Source: HXMU1420-2 sp040830545 (GTDB lineage: Bacteria > Pseudomonadota > Alphaproteobacteria > Rhodobacterales > Rhodobacteraceae). Taken from it: 64,000 nucleotides of DNA. The translations under genes were made by a program, and so were the position numbers. The DNA lies in assembly GCA_040830545.1 (NCBI GenBank), contig JBFOMB010000047.1:28088-92087 (forward strand), written 5' to 3'. This document shows positions 50,278 through 59,564 of the stretch, in pieces (the first letter of the stretch is position 1; each line of letters begins with the position of its first letter). Below the pieces are notes generated by a model. The model saw nothing but the letters and a program-made list of their open reading frames with translations. It did no database searches and was not told the DNA's origin.

Positions 50278-51774
50278 TCAAATCGTCTGATCGTAGTCCC
50301 CGACAGCCGGTTCTGTCCGGATCACTGCGTCAATGTCAGCGAATATCGCGCGCATCTCGGCATCACTTTCGGGGCTTTCGCAGACCACCACCAGGTTCGG
50401 CGTGTTCGACGACGCACGCACCAGGCCCCAGGCCCCGTTGTCCAAAATAACCCGCGCACCATTCACCGTCACCACACGCTCAATCGCGCGCCCGGCAACC
50501 TTGCCGCCATCACTGGCCAATGTTTCCAGCTTACCCACGATACGCTTTAGCACATCGTATTTCTCCGTGTCTGCGCAGTAAGGCGACATGGTAGGCGTTG
50601 AAAAGGTTTGCGGCAGCGCCTTGCGCAAGTCGGACATGGACATGTCCGGGTTGCGGTCCATCAGCTTGCAGATCTCTACCGCGACCCGCATTCCGCAATC
50701 GTATCCACGGCCAATCGGCTCGGCCAGAAAGTAGTGGCCCGATTTTTCGAACCCCGCCAGCGCGCCAATCTCTTTCACCCGCCGCTTCATGTGCGAATGC
50801 CCGGTTTTCCAGTAATCCGCCTTCACCCCATGGGCCTGCAGCTCCGGATCCGACGCAAAAAGTCCCGTGGATTTCACGTCGGCCACAAAGGTCGAGCCCG
50901 GATAAATCTTCGCCAGGTCGCGGGCCATGATCACCCCCACCTTGTCGGCAAAAATTTCCTCGCCCTCATCATCGACCACGCCGCAGCGGTCGCCGTCCCC
51001 ATCAAAGCCCAACGCGAAATCCGCGCCCGAGGCTTTCACACTTGCCGCCATGTCGTGCAGCATTTCCATGGCTTCAGGGTTCGGGTTGTAGTGCGGGAAG
51101 GTATAATCCAGCGCGTTATGCGACGGCACGACATCTACGCCCAGCCGCTCGAACAGCGCAGGGGCAAAGGCTGACGCGGTGCCGTTGCCAGTGGCACAGA
51201 CCACCTTCAGCTTGCGGGTCATTTTGAAGTCACCCACCAAATCGTCAAGATAAGCCTCGTGCACGCCATCAACGAATTCATAGCCGCCGCCCGGGCGCGG
51301 CTCGCCGCGACCTTCCAGCACGATACCCTTCAATTCGCTCATCTCGTCCGGCCCATGTGTCAGCGGGCGGTCAAAGCCCATCTTGACCCCGGTCCAGCCA
51401 TTCGGGTTGTGGGATGCCGTCACCATCGCGACCGCAGGCACATCCAGATGAAACTGGCTGAAATAGGCCATGGGCGACAGCGCTGGGCCGATATCCTTCA
51501 CCTGAATGCCTGCCTGCATCAGTCCCACAATCAGCGCATTCTTGATACTCAGGGAATAGTCGCGATAGTCGTTGCCAACCGCAATCACAGGGTCGATCCC
51601 ACGCGCATGCATTTGTGTGCCCAGACCCAAACCCAGAGCTGTAATCCCTGGCAGGTTGATCTCATCCGGGTACTTCCAGCGGGCGTCATATTCCCGGAAG
51701 CCCGTTGGTGTGATCATCGGGTCGCGCAGAAACGACCAGCAGTTCTGAGTGACGGTAGCTGCGGGTTTGGTCAT
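50278..51774 (-). CDS. Phosphomannomutase/phosphoglucomutase
   Basis: Interconverts hexose 6- and 1-phosphates, feeding nucleotide sugars for surface polysaccharide; 498 residues. The active-site phosphoserine loop is VTASHNPNGW, the metal loop FDGDGDRCG and the sugar-binding loop near KSGHYF. A start at ATG 51774 is used. It lies 17 bases after kdsA and so belongs to the capsule/Kdo operon. Confidence 0.95.
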   Translation of the reverse strand: MTKPAATVTQNCWSFLRDPMITPTGFREYDARWKYPDEINLPGITALGLGLGTQMHARGIDPVIAVGNDYRDYSLSIKNALIVGLMQAGIQVKDIGPALSPMAYFSQFHLDVPAVAMVTASHNPNGWTGVKMGFDRPLTHGPDEMSELKGIVLEGRGEPRPGGGYEFVDGVHEAYLDDLVGDFKMTRKLKVVCATGNGTASAFAPALFERLGVDVVPSHNALDYTFPHYNPNPEAMEMLHDMAASVKASGADFALGFDGDGDRCGVVDDEGEEIFADKVGVIMARDLAKIYPGSTFVADVKSTGLFASDPELQAHGVKADYWKTGHSHMKRRVKEIGALAGFEKSGHYFLAEPIGRGYDCGMRVAVEICKLMDRNPDMSMSDLRKALPQTFSTPTMSPYCADTEKYDVLKRIVGKLETLASDGGKVAGRAIERVVTVNGARVILDNGAWGLVRASSNTPNLVVVCESPESDAEMRAIFADIDAVIRTEPAVGDYDQTI

Positions 51775-51791
51775 CAAAAAACTCTTTATTG

Positions 51792-52625
51792 TCAGATTTC
51801 TATTGGGTGAGCTTTGGACAATGCGTCCATCTTCATCAGCGTATCAACCAATGCAGGCATCTGATCAAGGTAGATCATGTTCGGACCGTCGCAGGGGGCA
51901 TTGTCCGGGTCCTGATGCGTCTCCATGAACACAGCTGCTGCGCCGACGGCGACTGCCGCACGCGCCATGACGGGTGCAAATTCACGCTGCCCACCCGAAG
52001 ATCCGCCGCGCCCGCCGGGCTGTTGCACAGAATGCGTCGCGTCCATCACCACTGGGTATCCGGTCTGCGCCATGATCGGCAGCGACCGCATGTCCGCCAC
52101 CAGCGTGTTGTAGCCGAACGACGCGCCTCGTTCGGTCAGCAGGATGCGATCATTGCCTGTACTTTCGATTTTCGTGACGATATTGCCCATTTCCCAAGGT
52201 GCCAGGAATTGGCCTTTCTTCACGTTGATCACCGCACCGGTGTGACCCGCAGCCAGCAGCATATCAGTTTGGCGGCACAGGAACGCCGGGATTTGGATGA
52301 TGTCCACGGCCTCGGCGGCAAGGGCGCATTGTGCTTCTGTATGCACATCGGTCAGAACCGGAATGCCCAAGTCCCGGCGGATGTCGTCCAGCACCCTTAG
52401 CCCTTCGTCGATCCCCAGCCCCCGCGCGCCGTCCAGAGACGTCCGATTTGCCTTGTCGTAGCTGGCCTTGAACACATATTGCGCTCCGGCTGCGGCGCAG
52501 GCGGCCTGCATATGCTCCGCGATCATGCGGGCATGATCGGCGGTTTCCAGCTGGCACGGCCCCGCGATGATCGTGAGGGGCCGGTCGTTGCCGATCGTCA
52601 GATCGGCGACAGAGACGTGTTTCAT
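51792..52625 (-). CDS. kdsA: 3-deoxy-8-phosphooctulonate synthase
   Basis: Condenses phosphoenolpyruvate with arabinose 5-phosphate to Kdo 8-phosphate, 277 residues. Family landmarks are IAGPCQLE at about 20, FKASYDKANRTS at about 53, and DATHSVQQPGG at about 200. The start codon overlaps the stop of the capsule-export gene by one base. Kdo serves lipopolysaccharide and, in group 2 capsules, the poly-Kdo linker, which fits the neighbours. Confidence 0.96.
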   Translation of the reverse strand: MKHVSVADLTIGNDRPLTIIAGPCQLETADHARMIAEHMQAACAAAGAQYVFKASYDKANRTSLDGARGLGIDEGLRVLDDIRRDLGIPVLTDVHTEAQCALAAEAVDIIQIPAFLCRQTDMLLAAGHTGAVINVKKGQFLAPWEMGNIVTKIESTGNDRILLTERGASFGYNTLVADMRSLPIMAQTGYPVVMDATHSVQQPGGRGGSSGGQREFAPVMARAAVAVGAAAVFMETHQDPDNAPCDGPNMIYLDQMPALVDTLMKMDALSKAHPIEI

Positions 52626-54301
52626 CAGGAGGTCACCTGTTCACGAAGGATAGAGGCCGTCAGCGAAATCATCAGATACGCCCCAGAAAAGATCAGGAAA
52701 GCCAGAATCGTGTTTTCAAACTTGCGCGGGTAACTTGGCGTTTCGCTGGGCACCGGCACAACCGAAGTCGTGAGATACCGCACTTGCCGGTTTGCTTCCA
52801 TCCGAGTCTGCTCCACCTGTTGCAAAGCAGATTGCAGCATCAGGTCCCTGGTCGCCAGATCAGCCTCGGCCATTTGGATGCGAACGGCCAGTTGAGCCAG
52901 CGAATTCTTGCCACGGCTGGCATCTGTCATCCGATCGTTCAGGTCCGCCAGCAGGGCCTTTAGCCGACGAATGTCACCTTCAACACCCTGAACCTTGGCC
53001 TTGTTCGGGCGCAGGTTGTCCTGCAACGCGGCTAGTTCCAGTTCCTTTTCCTGCAGCAGCACTTCGACATTGGTAATCTGTGACCGCAACGCGGCGATTG
53101 CCGCGAGCGGGTCCAGCAATTCGCCTTCCTGCTGCAATTCGACCAGACGTTGCTGCGCCAAGCGCCGCTGTTCTTCGGCTTCTTCGAACCCGGACAACGC
53201 GTCTTTCATCTGGTCGCCACGTTTTTTCTGGCTCAGCCCGTTTACGCGTTCTTCGGCATAGGTAATCAACTGGTCGGAAATCCGTGTCGCAAACTCCGGG
53301 TCAGCGGCGGACACTTCCATGCGGATCACGCCTTCGGTCGGATCATAGCCAAGTTTCACGTTTTTCTTGTAGATTTTGTAGGCGTCCTCGTTTGATGCCC
53401 CGGGTTCGAGGCGTTGGATCGGATCCAGCCATTCCTGCGTGAAATGATCCTTGAACCCTTCGTCCGCATCCAGCCTCAGCATCACCTCTTTGGATTCAAG
53501 GAAGGATTGCACCGCGATGGAATCCTGGCTGGTGGCAAACTGCGTGCCACTCAACAGACCGCCGATCCCGGCCCCACCAGCATTGTCTGCTTGCAGGATT
53601 AGAAACTCGGACTTTGTCGCATACATCGGCGTGGCGATACGATAGAAATACCAGCCTGCCACAAATGTCGGCAACAGGACAAAAAACGCCAGGCGCGCGC
53701 CCAGCATCATCAGCTTGTGACGGCGGCGGCGCATGATGTCGCGCTGAATCTCGCTGATGTCTCGCTGGCGCTGTTCTGACGGGCTCAATTCCGTCGAGGG
53801 CAGATTCTGTTTTTGAACCGGAACCGTCTGTGGCAGCTGCACGCGCGTTTGCGGTTCCTCGTTCCCCGCGTTTGCCGTGTTTTGCGGCACCACAAGTTCC
53901 AGCATGTTAGACCGTTGGAACGGGTCGATTCCACGTTCCCGCAACAGGCGCACCGCGTCGAAATCGGACGTCGCAGGCAGTTTGTGCTGCTGGGCGACAC
54001 GTCGTGCCATGCGCAACTGGCGACCGGTCAAACCTTCGCGGCGGATCGCGTCCAACTCGGTTTCACCCTGCACTTGTCGGGCTGTGTCCACCTGACCGGT
54101 CTGCGCCTGCGGTGCCATCTCAGCATCCTGCGGGGCCACGTTTTCCTGCGGTGCAGGAATTTGCGGTTGTGCAGGGGGTTGCGGCTGTTGCGGCGCGGGT
54201 TCGGCCATGCCTGTAGGCGCGGCGTTCTCTGCAGGGCCACGCGGGGCCGGGGACATGCTCCGCCGAATGCGGAATTTCTTAGCCTTGGGTTTGGTAGTCA
54301 T
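52625..54301 (-). CDS. Capsule export inner-membrane protein, KpsE/CtrB-like
   Basis: Polysaccharide co-polymerase-type protein of 558 residues. After a long low-complexity Pro/Gln/Ala N-terminus (about 1-110) and a basic stretch (RRRRHK), the first membrane helix is at about 198-215. A periplasmic Wzz-like region and a long coiled coil (about 355-490) follow, with a second helix near the C-terminus (ILAFLIFSGAYLMISLTASI). The N-terminal cytosolic extension is much longer than in E. coli KpsE (about 380 residues). Its start lies 23 bases inside the kpsT-like gene. Confidence 0.88.
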   Translation of the reverse strand: MTTKPKAKKFRIRRSMSPAPRGPAENAAPTGMAEPAPQQPQPPAQPQIPAPQENVAPQDAEMAPQAQTGQVDTARQVQGETELDAIRREGLTGRQLRMARRVAQQHKLPATSDFDAVRLLRERGIDPFQRSNMLELVVPQNTANAGNEEPQTRVQLPQTVPVQKQNLPSTELSPSEQRQRDISEIQRDIMRRRRHKLMMLGARLAFFVLLPTFVAGWYFYRIATPMYATKSEFLILQADNAGGAGIGGLLSGTQFATSQDSIAVQSFLESKEVMLRLDADEGFKDHFTQEWLDPIQRLEPGASNEDAYKIYKKNVKLGYDPTEGVIRMEVSAADPEFATRISDQLITYAEERVNGLSQKKRGDQMKDALSGFEEAEEQRRLAQQRLVELQQEGELLDPLAAIAALRSQITNVEVLLQEKELELAALQDNLRPNKAKVQGVEGDIRRLKALLADLNDRMTDASRGKNSLAQLAVRIQMAEADLATRDLMLQSALQQVEQTRMEANRQVRYLTTSVVPVPSETPSYPRKFENTILAFLIFSGAYLMISLTASILREQVTS

Positions 54302-54938
54302 AGAGCTGTTTCGCTTCTTCCAAGGTTTCGAATTGATAGAGTTGCCCGTGTAGCAGAACGGACGCCGTCTGGGCGAATTTTTCAAGAATCTCGGGCGAAT
54401 GTGACACAATCACAATGGTTGTTGTCGCCAGTCGTTCCTGCAGAATGCTCCCGGCCTTGCGATTGAATTCGACGTCTGTTGAACCTGGCATGCCTTCGTC
54501 AATCAGGTAGATGTCGAATTCCAGTGCAAGCATCAAAGAAAATGCAAACCGGGACCGCATACCAGAGGAATAGGTGCCCAGTGGCTGATCGAAATACTCG
54601 TCCAGACCGCAGAGCCACCGGCAATAGGCCTCAACATAGTCTGGGTCCAGACCATAGAGATTCGCGATGTAGCGACTGTTCTCCAGCGCTGAAAGCTTGT
54701 TCGCGACGCCCCCCATGAAGCCGAGTGGAAACGACACATTGCAGGTGCGCGTGATCTCACCCTCGTCGGGCTTTTCCAGACCTGCCATCATGTTGATCAG
54801 CGTCGTCTTGCCGGTTCCGTTCGGCGCGAGAATGCCCATGGATTTGCCCAGTTCCACGCGGAACGAGACCTGATCCAGGATCACCTTGCGCTGCGTTCCG
54901 GTCCAGAACGACTTGCTGACGTTTCGAAACTCAATCAT
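54279..54938 (-). CDS. Capsule polysaccharide export ATPase, KpsT-like
   Basis: ATPase of 219 residues of the polysaccharide exporter class. Walker A is APNGTGKTT, the signature region is TYSSGMRSRFAFS, typical of KpsT/RfbE-like proteins, and Walker B is IYLIDE. GGGAAG lies before ATG 54938. A KpsM permease should accompany it but is not found in this window. Overlaps the KpsE-like gene by 23 bases. Confidence 0.92.
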   Translation of the reverse strand: MIEFRNVSKSFWTGTQRKVILDQVSFRVELGKSMGILAPNGTGKTTLINMMAGLEKPDEGEITRTCNVSFPLGFMGGVANKLSALENSRYIANLYGLDPDYVEAYCRWLCGLDEYFDQPLGTYSSGMRSRFAFSLMLALEFDIYLIDEGMPGSTDVEFNRKAGSILQERLATTTIVIVSHSPEILEKFAQTASVLLHGQLYQFETLEEAKQLYDYQTQG

Positions 54939-55192
54939 TCGACTTCCCGGCACAGGTCGGGGTCCCGTGCGGATTTGAAGTAGGTTGCCCGATGCCTCTC
55001 GTCCCCTCTTTACCAGAGGTGTATTAACGGCTTACACACCGATTTGGGCCATATTATGTCGAATCTCGAAACAAATTGCCAACACCTTGGAAAGGATTTC
55101 GCCATAAATCCCCCGGTGTTCGCGTGCGTTTTCCAGAACGGGGCCAGATCGCCCAACGTTCCGGGATGCGAAACAATCAAATTCGGTTAACC

Positions 55193-55792
55193 ATGGCTGG
55201 TGCGACTTCTGACCTGACGGCACGTATTGCCGATTGCACGCTCTGCGCGGATCGCTTTGCCGCCACTGAAACCGCACATGCGCCGCGCCCTGTGGTGTGG
55301 TTTCAGCCTGGCGCGCGGCTGCTGATCGCAGGCCAGGCTCCGGGCGCTCGGGTCCATGCCTCTGGCCAGCCCTTTACCGATCCGTCCGGCGACCGTTTGC
55401 GCGAATGGCTGGGGATTGGAGAGGATCAGTTCTATGATACATCGCGCGTGGCCATTGTGCCGATGGCTTTCTGCTTTCCCGGTTATGACGCCAAGGGGTC
55501 GGATCTCCCACCGCCTCGGATCTGCGCAGACACCTGGCATCAACAGGTTATGGAGCACCTGTCAGACATCCGGCTGACAGTGTTGGTCGGTGGCCACGCG
55601 CATCGCTGGCATATGGGAACGCGGGCAGGTGTGACCGAAACCGTGCGAACCTGGCGTAATCATGCCCCAACCCTATTCCCACTGCCGCATCCTTCTTGGC
55701 GCAACACCGGCTGGCTGCGGAAAAATCCGTGGTTTGAAGCCGACCTATTGCCCGTGCTGCGCCGGGCCGTACAGGACGTTCTGAATGACTGA
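55193..55792 (+). CDS. Uracil-DNA glycosylase family protein
   Basis: A 199-residue protein of the UDG superfamily. The first motif is GQAPGARVHASGQPFTDPSG and the second HPSWRNTGWLRKNPW near the C-terminus. Cysteines of a CTLC pair lie near the N-terminus, but the full four-Cys set of iron-sulphur UDGs is not evident. It may act on uracil or on another lesion. ATG 55193 is used; ATG 55166 is possible. The gap of 254 bases to the divergent kpsT-like gene contains TTAACCAT, a CtrA half-site, overlapping the start. SseB follows with an eight-base overlap. Confidence 0.85.
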   Translation: MAGATSDLTARIADCTLCADRFAATETAHAPRPVVWFQPGARLLIAGQAPGARVHASGQPFTDPSGDRLREWLGIGEDQFYDTSRVAIVPMAFCFPGYDAKGSDLPPPRICADTWHQQVMEHLSDIRLTVLVGGHAHRWHMGTRAGVTETVRTWRNHAPTLFPLPHPSWRNTGWLRKNPWFEADLLPVLRRAVQDVLND

Positions 55793-56570
55793 GATGACCC
55801 CCTTGGACACCGCTTTGGCGCAGATGCTGATCGAACCCGAAGACGAAGCCCTACGCCTAGGTTTCTATAACCGGCTCGCCGATAGCGAGCTTATGCTGCT
55901 GCTGACGGCGGAGGCAGAAGGCGATATCGCCGATCCGCAGACCTTTGAAACCTCGGACGGGCCATTTGTCCTGGCCTTTGATCGTGAAGATCGGCTGACC
56001 GGGTTCACCGGCGCGGTGTCGCCTTATCTGGCGCTCAGCGGGCGGTCGCTGGCGCGGATGCTGGGGGCCGAGGGAGTCGGTCTGGCGCTGAACCTTGGGG
56101 TCGAAGGGGGCGAATATCTGGTGCCGCCCGATGCGCTGGTCTGGCTAAGCGACCTGCTGGCCGAGGGGCCGGGGCAGGTTGATGTCGACATTGCCGAACT
56201 GTTGCCGCCCAAGGGCCTGCCCGAAACGTTGTTGAGCGCGCTGGACGCGAAGCTGGCCACGGCCATAGGACTGGCCGAACAGGCGTATCTTTGTGCGTTT
56301 CGCGACGGGGCGGGCGGGGCCGGGCATGTGCTGGGCTTCGTCAACGCGGCGGAACTGGCCCAGGGCGCGCTGGCCGGTGCGGTCAGCGAGGCGCTGGTGT
56401 TTTCGGGGCTGGAGGCCGGTGTGCTGGATGTCGGGTTTTTCGCCGAAGGCGACCCTGTTGTGGCGCAGTTGCAGGCCGTCGGGCTGCGGTTCGACCTGCC
56501 GGTGCCGGAGACCTCCAAGCAGGTCACCGCCCCGGGCATGGACCCGGAAACGCCCCCGCGTCTGCGCTGA
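55785..56570 (+). CDS. SseB-family protein
   Basis: A 261-residue acidic protein of the SseB family, a cytosolic domain of uncertain role that is not the Salmonella type III effector SseB. The start TPLDTALAQML is followed by a FYNRLADSELMLLL helix and the FVLAFDREDRLTGFT strand. The C-terminal part (about 140-245) is a repeat-like second domain. No secretion genes are nearby. Overlaps the UDG-family gene by eight bases. Confidence 0.82.
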   Translation: MTEMTPLDTALAQMLIEPEDEALRLGFYNRLADSELMLLLTAEAEGDIADPQTFETSDGPFVLAFDREDRLTGFTGAVSPYLALSGRSLARMLGAEGVGLALNLGVEGGEYLVPPDALVWLSDLLAEGPGQVDVDIAELLPPKGLPETLLSALDAKLATAIGLAEQAYLCAFRDGAGGAGHVLGFVNAAELAQGALAGAVSEALVFSGLEAGVLDVGFFAEGDPVVAQLQAVGLRFDLPVPETSKQVTAPGMDPETPPRLR

Positions 56571-56627
56571 GGCCGCGCACCTCGACGCCGCAGGTCTCGT
56601 ATACTCCGGATCGAACAGGCGCGCCGA

Positions 56628-57269
56628 TCAGGTACCGCCGTTCAGCGCGTAATTGGCCACGATGTCGGACACGCGCCCGGCATCCAGGATCGGCGGGATA
56701 ATGGTCAGAACCTCACCCGTGCCGTCCATCAGGTAGATATGGCTGCCATGGGCAAACACATCGCCATATTCCGGGTCGGTAAAGGCCAGTTCGATCTCCA
56801 CTCCGAACGCATCATAGGCAACCTGCAGCTCGGCTTCCGACCCTGTCAGACCCACAAATTCCGGATGCAGATCGGCCAAAGGCGCATCCATGTTGTCCAC
56901 AGTATCCCTCTTGGGATCGACCGTGATCATCACGGGCCGCACGGCGACCCCCCGCTCTGACAATTCGGTTGTTACATCCGCCATCAGCGGCATCGCCACT
57001 GCACAGATGGAAGGGCAGTTGGCATACCCGAAGAACAGCAGTTGATACCGCCCGTCCGGGTCCGCCTGATCCCGCGCCGCGCCCCATTGATCGGTCAGAG
57101 CGTAAGCTCCACCAACGTCAAACGGCAGCGCTGTCGGTGGCCCGAGCGGTGGAAGGGCGGTTTCAGCCCGGTGGCGTGCCGCCTCTACCGCGTCCTTGTG
57201 GACCACCCCGTCATGCGCCCCGGCCATCCCGGCCAGGGCACAGAAAGCTACCGCTAGCGCCGTCCTCAT
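56628..57269 (-). CDS. SCO-family copper/thiol protein
   Basis: Sco1/SenC-like thioredoxin-fold protein of 213 residues that helps build the Cu-A site of cytochrome oxidase or acts in thiol chemistry. The CxxxC is NCPSICAVAMP at about 92, and the conserved distal His is in FAHGSHIYL near 183. In place of the usual membrane anchor it has a signal peptide ending AGAHDG, so it may be soluble. ATG 57269 overlaps the stop of the preceding secreted-protein gene (ATGA). Last of a three-gene operon. Confidence 0.92.
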   Translation of the reverse strand: MRTALAVAFCALAGMAGAHDGVVHKDAVEAARHRAETALPPLGPPTALPFDVGGAYALTDQWGAARDQADPDGRYQLLFFGYANCPSICAVAMPLMADVTTELSERGVAVRPVMITVDPKRDTVDNMDAPLADLHPEFVGLTGSEAELQVAYDAFGVEIELAFTDPEYGDVFAHGSHIYLMDGTGEVLTIIPPILDAGRVSDIVANYALNGGT

Positions 57270-57832
57270 TCTTCGTGCCACTCCTTGACGAAGGTCTGTT
57301 CCTGTTCGACCCCCAGACCCAGATACCCCTCGGCCTCAATCGCCGCGTTCACACGAGGGTCACGACGGAACCAGGGTCCTTTGCCTTTGGGTTGATCCTT
57401 GGCCCATTCCTTGGTCCAACGGTTGGCCTTGGTCCATTCTTCCTCGCCGACATTGCGAATTTTCTGGATCAGATAGACATTGGTCGCCCCGATGTCCGGG
57501 TCCTCGATCATCAGACCATCGACCTCAACCTGTTGCCCGCAATAGGCCAGCAATTCGACCGCCGCGCCGGTAAAGGCCGGTTGGCTGTTCTTGTTCGGAT
57601 AGACAAGCACATCATCTGCCGCCCTGAGCAGACCCAACTGTCGCCGCCCGTCGCCGCAATTGTCCGGGCAATCGCCGGTCAGTTCGCACAGCAGATCGAC
57701 CACCTTCGCCTCGAACATGGCGGGCTGTTCGGCGTAAAGGTTCCAGCTGCGCGCGGTGGACCCTTCGGAAAAATCCTGCGCCGCGACCGGTCCGGCGGCC
57801 AACATGCACAGTGCTGCAATCACACGTTTCAT
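57266..57832 (-). CDS. Cys-rich secreted protein beside SCO
   Basis: A 188-residue periplasmic protein with signal peptide (MKRVIAALCMLAAGPVAAQ). The mature part has the cluster LCELTGDCPDNCGDG and a further Cys in AYCGQ, enough for metal or disulphide chemistry. The pattern VVDLLC...GLL...VLVYP...VEVDGLMI looks like an OB-type barrel and resembles the protein encoded just upstream. Family not recognised. Coupled to the SCO gene by overlapping codons. Confidence 0.75.
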   Translation of the reverse strand: MKRVIAALCMLAAGPVAAQDFSEGSTARSWNLYAEQPAMFEAKVVDLLCELTGDCPDNCGDGRRQLGLLRAADDVLVYPNKNSQPAFTGAAVELLAYCGQQVEVDGLMIEDPDIGATNVYLIQKIRNVGEEEWTKANRWTKEWAKDQPKGKGPWFRRDPRVNAAIEAEGYLGLGVEQEQTFVKEWHEE

Positions 57833-57841
57833 GGCGTCACC

Positions 57842-58303
57842 TCACTTCTTCGGTTTCGGGATGGCGAAGGGCGGCACAACGCCGTAATCTTCGTGGTTGA
57901 GGTTGGTGATCCCATTGTCCGTCACCACATTTTCCACCACGATGTAGTTCAGCCCGTCCCGCTTATAGAGCAGCCCGTCCGCCACGATTTCATGGCTGGC
58001 CAGGCTCAGCTGTGTGTCACCACTGGCCGATCCGTCGTCATTTCCGATCTTGAGGACCATGTAGACCTCGCCATCTTCGCCCAGCAGGCCAACCGGAATA
58101 CCACCGGCGGAACACCAGAGGGCGCAAGTATGATGCGCGCTGCCGACAACCGCGTCCGGGCCGCCCATGACGCCCGAGAAGTAACACCAGGTATCAATGA
58201 TTTCGCCGGTGATCTGGACGCGCTCGCCCTCCGCAGCATAGGCCGATACACCGCTGCACGCCACGGCCATTGCCGCCAACGTGCCTTTTAAACCCCATCG
58301 CAT
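57842..58303 (-). CDS. Secreted protein with HHxCxxxC motif beside SCO
   Basis: A 153-residue periplasmic protein. GGGAGGG supports ATG 58303, and a signal peptide (ends SAYAAEG) follows. The mature part has GEIIDTWCYF, then a second cluster SAHHTCALWC and a beta-rich GGIPVGLLGEDGEVYMVLK. Cys and His spacing suggests a metal site. Not recognised as a named family. First of the SCO trio, nine bases before the next gene. Confidence 0.78.
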   Translation of the reverse strand: MRWGLKGTLAAMAVACSGVSAYAAEGERVQITGEIIDTWCYFSGVMGGPDAVVGSAHHTCALWCSAGGIPVGLLGEDGEVYMVLKIGNDDGSASGDTQLSLASHEIVADGLLYKRDGLNYIVVENVVTDNGITNLNHEDYGVVPPFAIPKPKK

Positions 58304-58458
58304 GTCGCGACCCTCCCATTGATTGCGTTGACCGCAGGTTCGCATGCGATCCTGATCAAACCCAAGTCAACTTTTGGTAAACACGCGTGTGCCAGTGGCC
58401 TAGAAAGCCAATACGGGCGTTACGGCCTATTGCAGGGCTCGAACCCGCAAATCCGCTC

Positions 58459-59010
58459 TCAAATATCCTGCCCCAGGCTTTTCAGCCCCGGCAGCAGGCT
58501 GCGTTCGGTCAGCCATGGATTGATCTCCAGCGCCGCCTCCAGCTGCACCCTCGCATCATTCGGCCGCCCCAGCCCCAACAGTGTCAGCGCCCGCCCTGAC
58601 ATGGCCGCCACATGGCGCGGCGACCGTTTCAGCGCCTCATCCAGGTCCGGCAACGCGCTGGCATAGTCCTGCCGCAGGTAATTCACGAAAGCCCGCTGAT
58701 TGTACCCCTCGGCATAATCCGGGCAATAGGCGATCAGGCGGTCGAAATCCTCCAAAGCGCCCAGGAAATCATAACTCGCCCGCTTCTGCATGCCGCTGTC
58801 CAGCAACTCCTGCGCCGCCTCGTCCGGGGCGTCCGCCCAGAACTCCCACATCTGGTTGGAAATCGCCCGCGCTTCGTTTTGCGAACTGGCCGCCTGTACC
58901 GATAGGTAAAGGTCGTCCAATGCAGCGGAATGGTCCGGGGCAGGGGGGCAATCAGCGGCAAAAACCGGCGCAGCCAGAAGGGCGGGGAACAGAGGAGCAA
59001 GGCGTTTCAT
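58459..59010 (-). CDS. TPR-repeat periplasmic protein
   Basis: A 183-residue protein with signal peptide (ends PVFAAD) and two to three tetratricopeptide repeats (YDFLGALEDFDRLIAYCPDYAEGYNQRA-like helix pairs, about residues 80-165). Such proteins bind partner proteins. Two Cys in CPPAPDH and IAYCPDY may pair. It is downstream of the Lrp-type regulator gene on the same strand, but 36 bases apart, so co-transcription is possible. Confidence 0.85.
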   Translation of the reverse strand: MKRLAPLFPALLAAPVFAADCPPAPDHSAALDDLYLSVQAASSQNEARAISNQMWEFWADAPDEAAQELLDSGMQKRASYDFLGALEDFDRLIAYCPDYAEGYNQRAFVNYLRQDYASALPDLDEALKRSPRHVAAMSGRALTLLGLGRPNDARVQLEAALEINPWLTERSLLPGLKSLGQDI

Positions 59011-59046
59011 GTCAAAAAGGAAAGCGGGATGCGCCCGCAGGTCAAA

Positions 59047-59529
59047 TCACATATTTGCCAAACCTGTCGCCCCGTCCTCTTTCACCGCCTGCATCGCCAC
59101 ATAGGTCGAGGTGTTGGCCACATGCGGTAGGGTCGAGATTTTCTCTGCCAGAACAGTGCGGTAATCAGTCATGCTGCCGGTGCGTACCTTCAGCAGATAG
59201 TCGAAATTGCCCGCAATCATATGCGCCTGTTCGATTTCCCCGATACTGCGCACCGCGGCGTTGAACGCGGCCAATGCGGCCTCGCGCGTGTCGGTCAGGC
59301 GCACCTCGACAAAGGCCACGTGATCCAGTCCCAGCCGGATCGGATCGGTCAACGCGCGGTAGCCGGTGATCACGCCCTCTGCCTCCAGCCGCCGCAGCCG
59401 CGCTTGCGTCGGGGATTTCGACAGCCCGATGCGCCGCGCCAGATCGGCAATGCTGATCCGGCCCTCCTGGCTGAGGATGGACAGGATCGCCCGGTCAAAA
59501 CTATCGAGCCTGGTCCAGTCGTTTTGCAT
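59047..59529 (-). CDS. putR: Lrp/AsnC-family regulator, proline-responsive
   Basis: A 160-residue DNA-binding protein with an N-terminal winged helix (FDRAILSILSQEGRISIADLARRIGLSKSPTQARL) and a C-terminal RAM ligand-binding domain (about 75-150). It is divergent from putA. In rhizobia and relatives, PutR of this family activates putA in response to proline, and the PutA here has no DNA-binding domain of its own, which fits. ATG 59529 matches the family start. Confidence 0.9.
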   Translation of the reverse strand: MQNDWTRLDSFDRAILSILSQEGRISIADLARRIGLSKSPTQARLRRLEAEGVITGYRALTDPIRLGLDHVAFVEVRLTDTREAALAAFNAAVRSIGEIEQAHMIAGNFDYLLKVRTGSMTDYRTVLAEKISTLPHVANTSTYVAMQAVKEDGATGLANM

Positions 59530-59564
59530 TGTGCTCTCCCAAAAATTCAACCCAACGGCCCGCA

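Noticed and set aside
55187..55194. TTAACCAT before the UDG-family gene as a CtrA site
   Set aside because: A single half-site that overlaps the start codon; too weak to list as a regulatory feature.
58430..58500. GGGCTCGAACCCGC resembling the T-arm of a tRNA
   Set aside because: No matching D-arm, anticodon arm or acceptor stem could be paired on either strand at the needed distance, and part of it lies in the TPR gene.
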